The position numbers and the translations under genes were made by a program. The notes beneath the pieces were generated by a model. It searched no databases. It had not been told where the DNA came from and saw only the letters and a program-made list of their open reading frames with translations. Source: an uncultured Acetatifactor sp. (GTDB lineage: Bacteria > Bacillota > Clostridia > Lachnospirales > Lachnospiraceae). From it: a stretch of 45,135 nucleotides of DNA. Positions 16,476-24,436 of the stretch are shown here, piece by piece (the first letter of the stretch is position 1; each line of letters starts with the position of its first letter). Location: NCBI GenBank assembly GCA_910588225.1, contig CAJUQT010000034.1:1-45135 (forward strand). The letters are read 5' to 3'.

Positions 16476-19400
16476 AACCGGTAAAGCTTACCATCAGCGC
16501 GTTTGGTCCCTATGCGGATAAGACAGAGATCGATTTTGCCCGATTCGGAGGACAGGGACTCTATCTGATTACCGGGGATACCGGCTCAGGGAAGACCACT
16601 GTTTTTGACGCCATTGCTTTTGCGCTGTATGGAGAAGCCAGCGGAGATGTGCGGAAATCGGACATGTTCCGCAGTAAGTATGCCGGGGATGAGGTTCCCA
16701 CATTTGTGGAATTTACATTTATTTATCATGAAAAGCAGTATACTGTGAGAAGAAATCCGGAATACCCGAGGCCGAAGGGCCGGGGGACCGGATTTACGAT
16801 TCAGAAGGCGGATGCGACACTGACATATCCGGATGACACAAGTCCTGTCACGAAGACGAAGGAAGTGACCAGAGCGGTGACGGAACTTATCGGTCTGGAC
16901 CGCAGGCAGTTTACGCAGATAGCAATGATTGCACAGGGAGATTTTCAGAAGCTACTGCTGGCCGGAACGGAAGAGCGGGGGAACATTTTCCGACAGATAT
17001 TCAATACGGGTCTGTACCAGCGTGTACAGGATCAGCTGAAGGCTGCGGAAAGACTTCAGTGGCGGGAATATGAAGAACTGAAGCGCAGCATGAATCAATA
17101 TATGGATAACATTGTCTGTGAGGATATGGGAGGTATGCGCTCTGCAGTAAAGCTGAAAGAATGGAAAGGAGAGAAATCTGACGGCAGAATCAGCGAGGCA
17201 ATGGAACTGCTCAACGAGCTGTGCAGGGAAGAGGAAGCGGAATTGGCGGAGATGAATGCGCAGCTGGAGGTTCTGGAAGGAAAAGTGCAGGAGGAGGATC
17301 GTCTCATCGGAAACCTCCGACATGTAAGGGAACAGCGAAAAGCGCTGGAAGAAAATCAGAAACGACAGGAAGCGCTGCAGTCTGAGCTGAGGGGCAAAGA
17401 AGCTTTTTACGAGAATGCGAAAAAAGAGGGAAGTCAGTGTACTCTGCTGGAAATGCAGATTCAGGAAGCCGGAAAGCAGAGGGAGCTTTTCGACAGAGTG
17501 GAGGAACGGCAGAGACACAGACAGGAAATAGAAAATGAAATTCTGGCGGAGAGAGAGAAAGCAGACGGACTCTGTCAACAGAAACAGGTATTGGAAGAGG
17601 CGCTGAAAAAGGAGCAGGAGACTTTTGCATCTCTGACCGCGGCCGGGGAGGAGAAGGAACGGCTGGAGAATAAAAGGAGCAACATCATTCGGCAGAAAGA
17701 AATTCTCTGTCAACAAAAAGAAGGACTGATGCAGGAAGCGGAAAGGCAGCAAAAGCTGGAGAAAGAGGTGGAGGAATGTGAGAGACAGGCAGAAGAACTG
17801 AAACTGTCCGCCGCCGGAGTCAGGAAGAAAGCGGAAGCTCTGAACGATCGGGACAGCAGACTTTCTCTGACAGAGGATATACAGGAGAGACTGAAAAAGC
17901 AGAGAGGGGTTCTGGAACAGTCGGTGAGGGAACGCGACTCCATTCGGAAGAAAGGCGCCGGGACAGAGGACGCGTTGAAGACATTGACAGAACGGGCAGA
18001 AGTGTTGGTTCAGGAGAGAGAACAGCGGCTGAAAGAGCAGGAGGCCCTGAAAAATGTAAATGAAGAACTGATTCAATGCCGCCATATAGTGGAGGAAACG
18101 CAGAAGAGAGCGCAGATTTTCAGGCAGCAGGCAGGGGAACTGGAAGCTTTCGAGGAGACGATGAATGTTCTGGAGAAGGATTGCGGGGAGATACGTGTCC
18201 AGACAGAGGCGGGACAGCGGCAGAGGGATCTCTGGCAGGAGGAGTGGGAGCAGATAAAAGAAGCGGATACCAGTCTCCTTATTCTGGAACAGCGGCGGCA
18301 GATATGGGACGGCGCGGAGAAAATGTGGAGAAAGCTGTCCGGGGAAGCAGCGCGTTGGGAAGTGCGGAGGGAGAAGCTGCTGGCTGTTCAGGAGGAATAC
18401 CGCCAGGCATCAGAAGAAAAGGCAGAACAGGGAGAAATCTGTCGGAAGCTGGAGCAGCAGTTTCTGGACGCCCAGGCGGGAGTGCTTGCAGGCACATTAA
18501 GAGAGGGAGAAGCATGTCCGGTGTGCGGTTCTGTTCATCATCCGTCGCCGGCACACATTCCTGAGACAGCACCGGATAAGGAAGTGCTGGAAAACTGTAA
18601 AAAAAAGCTTTCCATGGCGGAGGCGAGAGCGGAGCGTCTCAGTGAGAAGGCGGGACATCTGGGAGAACAGCTGCGTGAGCAGACAGAGCAGATGGAGAGC
18701 GGACTGCTGGAGCTGGCGGAGCAGCTGAAATTGCCGGGCATGCCTGTGACAGGACTGGAAAAAGGAGAGGAAAAAGGGCAGATCCGGGAGTGGATGCTGG
18801 GAAAAATTCTGCAGGCAGAAAAGGTGCTTGAGACCGAGAAGGACAGACTCGCCCTCAGCCGGCAGAAGGCGGAGCAGGCGTGCCGGCGGAAAAAGGAGCT
18901 GGATACACTGCTTGCGGATGCGGGGAAGAAGCAAAAGGAAGAAGAGACAGAACTGCAGCAGAAGCTTCAGGAGCTGAACGCCGCGAAAGGCCGGCGGGAA
19001 GAAAAGCGGAGGCAATGGCGGGAAACCTGTATGGGGCTGGATTTCCCGGAGGGTATGCCGGATGACGTGAAGAAAATGTCTGATTATCTGCAGGAGCAGC
19101 TTTGCCAGAACAGGGAAAGGCTGAAACAGGCGGAGGCAGGTGCGGAACGGCTGAAAAAGCTGGAATGTGCAGACGCCGATGCGGAAGAAGAACGGATACG
19201 TCTGGAGCGGGAAATTACAGAGAAAAAAGAGCATGCGGCAAAGCTGAAGGGAATGGAGGAGACCGCGGAGAAGCAGCTTTCAGGAGAGCAGAAGAAGGCG
19301 GCGGAGATACTGGAAACGGCCATTTCCATGTCCGGACTCTCTCAGGAGAAAGAAGCACCCGGGCTTCTGGAACTGGCGGATAAATGCCTGAAAGAACTGG

Positions 19401-20812
19401 AGCTCTGTGCTGGCTGTCTGAGGGAAGAAATCAGGTACAGAGAGCAGCTGAAGGAAGAGGCTTCCCGGGAGGAAGAAGCGTTTTCTCAGGTAAAAGAGCT
19501 TATGAACAGGCAGGAAAAGAGCCTGGAGGGCGTAAAAAGTATAAGGGCGGAGAAGGCGAAGCAGCTTCTGGAGAGTGTGAGGGGTCTTTGCTCCGAAGGC
19601 GAAGTGGCTTTCAGGGAGGAAGCAATGAGCCTGGTACCGGGAGAGAACGAGAGCAGACTTCTGAATCTTGGGATTCTGGCGGGAGAGTGGCTGGAGCATG
19701 AGCTGACGAAACTGGAGGAACAATGTGCGCACAATCAGGCAGATTTGCTGAAACGGCAGAAACTGCAGGAGGAAATGCCTGAGAAGGAAGACCGGATTCG
19801 GAAATACGGCGAGGAAATGCAGAAGGCGCAGCTGCTGCTGACCCGGAAAATCACGGAAAGCGAAGGCCTGAACAAAGAGATTGCGGGGCTGCGGGAACAG
19901 CTGGGAACCGGGACAAAGGAAAGTGCGGAGGAAAAAATCGCGGCTTTACAGAGTCGGAAGACAGAGCTGGAAGCGGCGCTGAGGACCGCAGAGCAGGAAT
20001 TTACGGATTGCAGGACACGAAGCGAGCGACTTGCAGCGGCAGTGGACACATTGAAGAAGCAGCTGGAAGGGCTGGGAGAAGCAGATATGGCCGGCGAGGA
20101 AGAAGTTCTGGCGAGGAAAGAGGGATGGCAGCGGGAGAAGAGGGCGCTGAGCGACAGACGGGATGTGAAGAACAGTGCCTTATTCCAGAACCGGGATATT
20201 CTCCGGAAAGTCGGTGCACGGCAGGAAGAGATTGACACTGTGGAGAAGAAATACATCTGGATCAGGGCTCTTTCGGACACCGCAAACGGTATGCTGAACG
20301 GAAAGCAGAAGATAGAGCTGGAAACCTATATTCAGATGACTTATTTTGACCGCATGATAAGGAGGGCCAATCTCCGCCTGCTCACCATGACAGGAGGGCA
20401 GTATGAGCTGAAGCGGGAAGAGGGAGGAACTCTCAACAGAAAAGCGGGGCTGGAGTTGAGTGTCATCGATCATTATAACGCTACAGAACGGAGTGTGAAA
20501 ACCCTTTCCGGCGGAGAGACCTTTCAGGCCTCCCTGGCCCTTGCGCTGGGGCTGGCGGATGAGATTCAGTCCTATGCGGGAGGGATCCGCATGGATTCGC
20601 TGTTCGTGGATGAGGGTTTCGGATCTCTGGATGAAGCTGCTCTGGCACAGGCCATGGAAGCGCTGACGCTGCTTACGGAAGGCAATCGGCTGGTGGGTAT
20701 CATTTCCCATGTTCCGGAGCTGAAGGAACGAATAGAGAATAAAATCCTTGTCACCAAGACCAGGACAGAGAATGGAATCAGCAGTGTTGTGAAAGTGGTG
20801 GAGGCAGGTTAA
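16472..20812 (+). CDS. sbcC: SbcC, Rad50-type ATPase of SbcCD (unusually long)
   Basis: The protein has 1446 residues, against roughly 1050 for well-known SbcC proteins. The N-terminus has Walker A GDTGSGKTT (35-43). A long Glu/Lys/Gln-rich coiled coil follows, with a zinc hook CPVCGS (C682 and C685). The C-terminal lobe has the signature LSGGETFQASLALALG (from 1345) and Walker B LFVDEGFGSLD (D1380, E1381). ATP-driven closure of the two lobes controls the SbcD nuclease. The extra length lies in the coiled-coil arms. The frame is continuous and all motifs are intact. The stop shares bases with the next ATG (TAATG at 20810-20814). Confidence 0.93.
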   Translation: MKPVKLTISAFGPYADKTEIDFARFGGQGLYLITGDTGSGKTTVFDAIAFALYGEASGDVRKSDMFRSKYAGDEVPTFVEFTFIYHEKQYTVRRNPEYPRPKGRGTGFTIQKADATLTYPDDTSPVTKTKEVTRAVTELIGLDRRQFTQIAMIAQGDFQKLLLAGTEERGNIFRQIFNTGLYQRVQDQLKAAERLQWREYEELKRSMNQYMDNIVCEDMGGMRSAVKLKEWKGEKSDGRISEAMELLNELCREEEAELAEMNAQLEVLEGKVQEEDRLIGNLRHVREQRKALEENQKRQEALQSELRGKEAFYENAKKEGSQCTLLEMQIQEAGKQRELFDRVEERQRHRQEIENEILAEREKADGLCQQKQVLEEALKKEQETFASLTAAGEEKERLENKRSNIIRQKEILCQQKEGLMQEAERQQKLEKEVEECERQAEELKLSAAGVRKKAEALNDRDSRLSLTEDIQERLKKQRGVLEQSVRERDSIRKKGAGTEDALKTLTERAEVLVQEREQRLKEQEALKNVNEELIQCRHIVEETQKRAQIFRQQAGELEAFEETMNVLEKDCGEIRVQTEAGQRQRDLWQEEWEQIKEADTSLLILEQRRQIWDGAEKMWRKLSGEAARWEVRREKLLAVQEEYRQASEEKAEQGEICRKLEQQFLDAQAGVLAGTLREGEACPVCGSVHHPSPAHIPETAPDKEVLENCKKKLSMAEARAERLSEKAGHLGEQLREQTEQMESGLLELAEQLKLPGMPVTGLEKGEEKGQIREWMLGKILQAEKVLETEKDRLALSRQKAEQACRRKKELDTLLADAGKKQKEEETELQQKLQELNAAKGRREEKRRQWRETCMGLDFPEGMPDDVKKMSDYLQEQLCQNRERLKQAEAGAERLKKLECADADAEEERIRLEREITEKKEHAAKLKGMEETAEKQLSGEQKKAAEILETAISMSGLSQEKEAPGLLELADKCLKELELCAGCLREEIRYREQLKEEASREEEAFSQVKELMNRQEKSLEGVKSIRAEKAKQLLESVRGLCSEGEVAFREEAMSLVPGENESRLLNLGILAGEWLEHELTKLEEQCAHNQADLLKRQKLQEEMPEKEDRIRKYGEEMQKAQLLLTRKITESEGLNKEIAGLREQLGTGTKESAEEKIAALQSRKTELEAALRTAEQEFTDCRTRSERLAAAVDTLKKQLEGLGEADMAGEEEVLARKEGWQREKRALSDRRDVKNSALFQNRDILRKVGARQEEIDTVEKKYIWIRALSDTANGMLNGKQKIELETYIQMTYFDRMIRRANLRLLTMTGGQYELKREEGGTLNRKAGLELSVIDHYNATERSVKTLSGGETFQASLALALGLADEIQSYAGGIRMDSLFVDEGFGSLDEAALAQAMEALTLLTEGNRLVGIISHVPELKERIENKILVTKTRTENGISSVVKVVEAG

Positions 20813-22259
20813 TGAGAAGAAAGAAAATGATTTTCAGTATATGGGAAGTCCTTTTTGCGGGTGTATTGTGTCTTGTGTTTCTGATTGCCCTGACGGGAAC
20901 ACAATACAATATCGCCTGGTATAAGGTTGGTTTTGTCACGGTGATTTGGCTTTTGTGCCTGACACTGCTGTTTGTCATGCTGAAAAAGGCGGAAAGCTGG
21001 CTGGAGCGATATGGAAAGATTCTGTTTCCGCTGTTCTGCGGTATATGGGCGGCCGCGTTATATGCGTTTTCCTGCTTTGCCCGTAATCAGCCTGCTTCTG
21101 ATTTTGCCATGGTATATGAGGGGGCATTGAATTATGCACGGGGAACGGAAGTATACTGGCCTTATTTTGCGCTGTGGAAAAATAATTATCCGCTTTTGCT
21201 GTTATTGACTTCATTGATTAGACTGAGTGATCTGCTGGGATTTGCGGATCCGTTTTATCTGATCTTATGTCTCAGTGTGGCCATGGTGATCTGGAGCGGA
21301 ATCTGTGTCTTTCGGCTTGTGGGGTATGCGGGTAAAAGCACGGCATGTCAGTGGATGGGAATTCTCCTTTTTGCCGGGTTTCTGCCCTGCTGGGGAGGAA
21401 CTCAGAATTTTTATACAGATACCATGAGTCTGTGCTTTGGCGTATGGGCCTGTCTGCTCTGCCAGAAGGCATTTGCGAAAGCCAGAGGATATGGATTGGC
21501 AGCGGGAGTGGTCTGGGGAATAGGATGTTCCATAAAAGCAACCGTTGCTATTTCCATGGTGGCGGTATTTTTGATTGCTATGACGGTCATGCAGTGGAAA
21601 CAGTGGCTTACGCTGTTATTGCCAGTGGGAGCCGGGTTTTGGTTGATTCTAGGGGGGGTACTGTACTGTGGGATCAATCACCCTGCGCTGAATTAGAAGA
21701 AGAGAGGACAGCGCCGCTGGAATTCTGGCTGGCTCTGGGCAGTGCCAACAACGGAAGTTACCGAGAGAACCAGGAATTTGCTTCGGCATGTGAGGCGGCA
21801 TCGGGAAAAGAAGCAAAAAGGGAAATTGCAAGAGACTATATTCAGGAGAACCGAAAGGAATTATTTTCGCTCCCACGTTTGATTAGTAAGACACGCTGTA
21901 ATTTTGCCTCCGGTTTTTTTGGATTGCCGGATTTTCAGAGAAGTCCTGGCAGCTTTGCTTATGAACTTTTCAATGATTATGGAAAGTATGGCGGGTATGT
22001 AGCCATGTTGGCAACGGGATATTTTTATGCACTGCTTATTTTTGGCATTTTATCAGGGATCCTGGGTTTCAGAAATTTGATAAGAGGTGGAAGTCCAGAG
22101 TGGATGATACCGATGATACAGTTGACCATATTTGGTCTGATGCTGTTTTTAATGATATGGGAGGCGAATAACAGACAATTATATAATCATATGCCGTGGC
22201 TGGCCTTGATGGGAGTATTCGGGATTTCTGAAACATTTGAGGGGAGGACACGGAAATGA
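20812..22259 (+). pseudogene. GT-C-like membrane glycosyltransferase, interrupted by a frameshift at a G7 run
   Basis: The first frame (20812-21696, 294 residues) is a polytopic membrane protein with ASDFAMVYEGALNYARG and YWPYFALWKNNYPLL, resembling family-39 or GT-C mannosyltransferases; it stops after INHPALN. The rest of the family pattern continues in another frame up to 22259: ELEEERTAPLEFWLALGS, the RENRKELF-like segment IQENRKELFSLPRLI, and a last membrane part ending LYNHMPWLALMGVFG. Between the two lies a run of seven G (21652-21658). Eight G would give one continuous protein of about 480 residues. The event may be a real mutation, a phase-variable tract or a sequencing error. The gene shares ATG/TAA bases with sbcC and overlaps the next gene by 4 bases. 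Confidence 0.75.
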
Positions 22260-23920
22260 TGGAGAAAATCGGCTCGAAGATTGTGCGGGTGATATGTGTT
22301 ATTTTAAGCGGATATCTGTTTTTGCAGGGGTTATTTACGCTGTGTAATATCAGGCGAGTAACGGAACAGAATTATTTTATACGAAATAATGTATTGGTTC
22401 AGTTGGCAGGCATTGTAATATTTTTCCTGCTTTGCAGGCTGATTTTGCAGGAAAAGATCTGGAAGTGGCTGGAGAGATGGGGAGAACTCTTATTCTGGCT
22501 GTCTCTGGCTGCGATGACCGTGTTTATGATCTGGTGGATTCTGCAGACCAGATTCTGGTATCATAGTGACACGGAAAAAATTTATATGTGTGCGGGCGGC
22601 TTGTTGGAAGGTGATTTTTCTCAGTGGACACAGGGTGGGTACGCCCATAGATGGCCTCACCAGAACGGCCTGATATTATTTGTCTCAATATTGCTGAAAT
22701 TTTGGGAGCTGGATCAAACATTTCTAATCTTCTATTTTGTAAGTCTTTTCTTTTATGATGTGGCAATCGCCGGTATTTATTATACCTGTAGAATGCTTTA
22801 TGGGGAGAAGGCACTGGCGGGAATACAGGGAGCGATGGCGGCATTGTATTTTCCTTATGCGTTTCTGGTTATGAAAATGTATGGTGACAGCATAGGGTAT
22901 GGCATGGTGGTTCTTGCCATCTATCATGGAATCAGATATTTAAAGGAGAACCGAAAGAGAAATCTTATTCTGACGGGGATTTTCCTGGGAACAGCTGTTT
23001 GCTTCAAGCAGAACTGCTTGATTGTAGGTGTGGGGATTTTACTTTTATGCTGGATGGATCTGTTCCGTCAAAAGAAAGATTCTTTGAAAAAGTTTCTGCT
23101 GAGCCTGTGCTTCCTGGGAATTGCGCTGGTTATCAGCGGATTGCCGAAGCAGTATATCGAATATGTGTCCGGTATGAAAATTGCGCCTGGAAACAGCAAA
23201 GCGGCGCATATTGCCATGGGGCTTCAGGACAGTGATAAAACCCCCGGATGGTACAACGGATATAACGATCGTGTATTTGCCGAGAATGGATATGACAGGG
23301 AACTGACGGAAAAAGCAGCTATAGAAGATATACGAAAGTCTGTGCGGCATTTTGTACAGGATCCTGCCTATGGATGGCAATTTTTTCATCACAAGCTGGC
23401 TTCCGAATGGAATAATCCTACGTTTGAGTGTTTTCATATTCAGAATGCCAGGGGAACAGGGCAGGGGTTGAGCAGCTTTGTGAAATCCGTAATCAACGAT
23501 GGAGGAAAAGCGAATATTCTTTTAATTGCATTGTTGGACATTCTGGAAGCTATACTGCTTTTTGGTATTCTGATGTACTTTCTGATAGAGAGGGAACAGA
23601 ATATCAACAGACTGATCTGGGGAATTCTTTTTATAGGTGCATTCTTTTTCTGGATGTTCTGGGAGGCGAAAGCGGCATATGTGTTGCCTTACTTTCTGTT
23701 TCTGATTCCCTATGCATTTATGGGATACAGAGCCTGCCTGGAAAACTGGAAAAACAGAAGAGTACATATTTCTCTGGCTGTGCTGGCACTGCTGATTATT
23801 GGAGCTGCCCTTTCAAATAATGCAATAATTACCGGAAGTCTGAAGATGAATGAGGACACAGAAGACTACTATGAATATATTCATGAATTTAATCATAATT
23901 TTATGAACTTTCGATTTTAA
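22256..23920 (+). CDS. GT-C-like membrane glycosyltransferase, paralogue of the preceding gene
   Basis: The protein has 554 residues and at least ten hydrophobic helices. The first large loop has FWYHSDTEKIYMCAGGLLEG and GGYAHRWPHQNGLILF, and a second loop holds TPGWYNGYNDRVFAENGYD. This is the architecture of polyprenyl-phosphate-dependent GT-C enzymes (PMT/GT39 type), where an acidic residue in the first extracytoplasmic loop is catalytic. It should transfer a sugar to a lipid, protein or glycan outside the membrane. The layout parallels the broken gene before it, so the two are probably an old duplication. The 4-base ATGA overlap shows coupling. A palindromic repeat follows the stop by 7 bases. 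Confidence 0.8.
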   Translation: MMEKIGSKIVRVICVILSGYLFLQGLFTLCNIRRVTEQNYFIRNNVLVQLAGIVIFFLLCRLILQEKIWKWLERWGELLFWLSLAAMTVFMIWWILQTRFWYHSDTEKIYMCAGGLLEGDFSQWTQGGYAHRWPHQNGLILFVSILLKFWELDQTFLIFYFVSLFFYDVAIAGIYYTCRMLYGEKALAGIQGAMAALYFPYAFLVMKMYGDSIGYGMVVLAIYHGIRYLKENRKRNLILTGIFLGTAVCFKQNCLIVGVGILLLCWMDLFRQKKDSLKKFLLSLCFLGIALVISGLPKQYIEYVSGMKIAPGNSKAAHIAMGLQDSDKTPGWYNGYNDRVFAENGYDRELTEKAAIEDIRKSVRHFVQDPAYGWQFFHHKLASEWNNPTFECFHIQNARGTGQGLSSFVKSVINDGGKANILLIALLDILEAILLFGILMYFLIEREQNINRLIWGILFIGAFFFWMFWEAKAAYVLPYFLFLIPYAFMGYRACLENWKNRRVHISLAVLALLIIGAALSNNAIITGSLKMNEDTEDYYEYIHEFNHNFMNFRF

Positions 23921-23967
23921 AGATGTTGTAACAGTTCAGACAGGGCACTGAACTGTTACAACATGTT
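23920..23967. repeat. 32-bp palindromic element, copy 1, with near-perfect 8-bp flanking repeat
   Basis: The core at 23928-23959 has arms GTAACAGTTCAG and CTGAACTGTTAC around ACAGGGCA. The flanks are AAGATGTT (23920-23927) and AACATGTT (23960-23967), alike at 7 of 8 positions. Copy 2 lies at 39891-39922 and differs from this one at a single loop base. The flanks look like a target duplication. The palindromic flank extends the stem to 17 bp. It could also act as a terminator for the preceding gene, though no U-run follows. Confidence 0.85.
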
Positions 23968-23999
23968 ACATCCAAAGATACAAAGGTAAAAAATAGTAG

Positions 24000-24028
24000 T
24001 TGCAATTTTAAGTTGGAGGTGTTATAGT
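24000..24028 (+). promoter_or_regulatory. SigA-type promoter
   Basis: TTGCAA (24000-24005) and TATAGT (24023-24028) are separated by exactly 17 bases. Transcription would start near 24035, ahead of the structured leader and the ATPase gene at 24390. Confidence 0.55.
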
Positions 24029-24081
24029 AAAAACAATCGTGGAAATGGTCCGCGGCAATTCGGTTAAAGGAGGTTCGTGTC

Positions 24082-24117
24082 ATGGTAAAGAGAACAGGAG
24101 AGATGACTTTCATTTAG
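24082..24117 (+). CDS. 11-residue leader peptide candidate
   Basis: ATG at 24082 is preceded by AAAGGAGG with 8 bases of spacing, one of the best ribosome binding sites in the window. The frame codes MVKRTGEMTFI and stops at 24117. The peptide has no run of one amino acid, so it does not look like a classic amino-acid attenuator. It may serve through ribosome position rather than product. The site could also be chance. Confidence 0.4.
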   Translation: MVKRTGEMTFI

Positions 24118-24176
24118 CTGAATATGGGGTACGAAAGTGCCGCTTGTTAAGTACCATTATGAAAACTGTTGACTTG

Positions 24177-24205
24177 AGACACATCATAAGGGTGTGTCTT
24201 TTTTT
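24177..24205 (+). terminator. Intrinsic terminator in the leader
   Basis: AGACACA (24177-24183) pairs with TGTGTCT (24193-24199) over a 9-base loop and runs into a tract of T (24199-24205). The stem is only 7 bp, but the T-run is good. It lies upstream of the ATPase gene, so it may be conditional. Confidence 0.65.
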
Positions 24206-24295
24206 GTGTGCAAAATTGTGTGATGTGTCGTTGGAAATCTCCGGAACCGGCTTCAGGCGATATTGCACAGAATCGAAAGGAAAAGGTGATTGGAT

Positions 24296-24436
24296 ATGAC
24301 AGAGAGGATGAGAGATATGAGAACAAACGGAATGACAGATGGGTTATGGTGGAAATGGAAAAAAGCGATAAAGCGAAGGAGAAGAAAGTTTGAAGAGATT
24401 AAAATATTATCTGTTGAGTATGAAACCGGCCAGTGA
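24296..24436 (+). CDS. Possible small basic peptide overlapping the ATPase start
   Basis: An ATG at 24296 opens 46 codons in a different frame from the ATPase gene and ends at 24436. The product is rich in Arg, Lys and Trp (DGLWWKWKKAIKRRRRKF). An AAAAGG stands 9 bases upstream. Overlap with the start of the next gene could couple the two. There is no family support, and A-rich text of this kind is often open by chance. Confidence 0.2.
   Translation: MTERMRDMRTNGMTDGLWWKWKKAIKRRRRKFEEIKILSVEYETGQ

Larger units (their letters stand above)
24035..24205 (+). ncRNA. Structured leader or small RNA with an intrinsic terminator
   Basis: The segment lies between a good promoter and a terminator and ends 185 bases before the ATPase gene. 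It can pair GCGGCA (24052-24057) with TGCCGC (24138-24143). GGTAC (24128-24132) can pair with GTACC (24151-24155). Alternatively ATGGTA (24082-24087) can pair with TACCAT (24152-24157); this excludes the previous pairing and would cover the start of the small reading frame. That layout resembles an attenuator. It matches no riboswitch class I know, and a stand-alone small RNA is equally possible. Confidence 0.4.

Noticed and set aside
16952..18085. 377-codon minus-strand open frame inside sbcC
   Set aside because: Leu/Phe/Ser-rich mirror of Glu/Lys coiled-coil codons; an artefact of composition.
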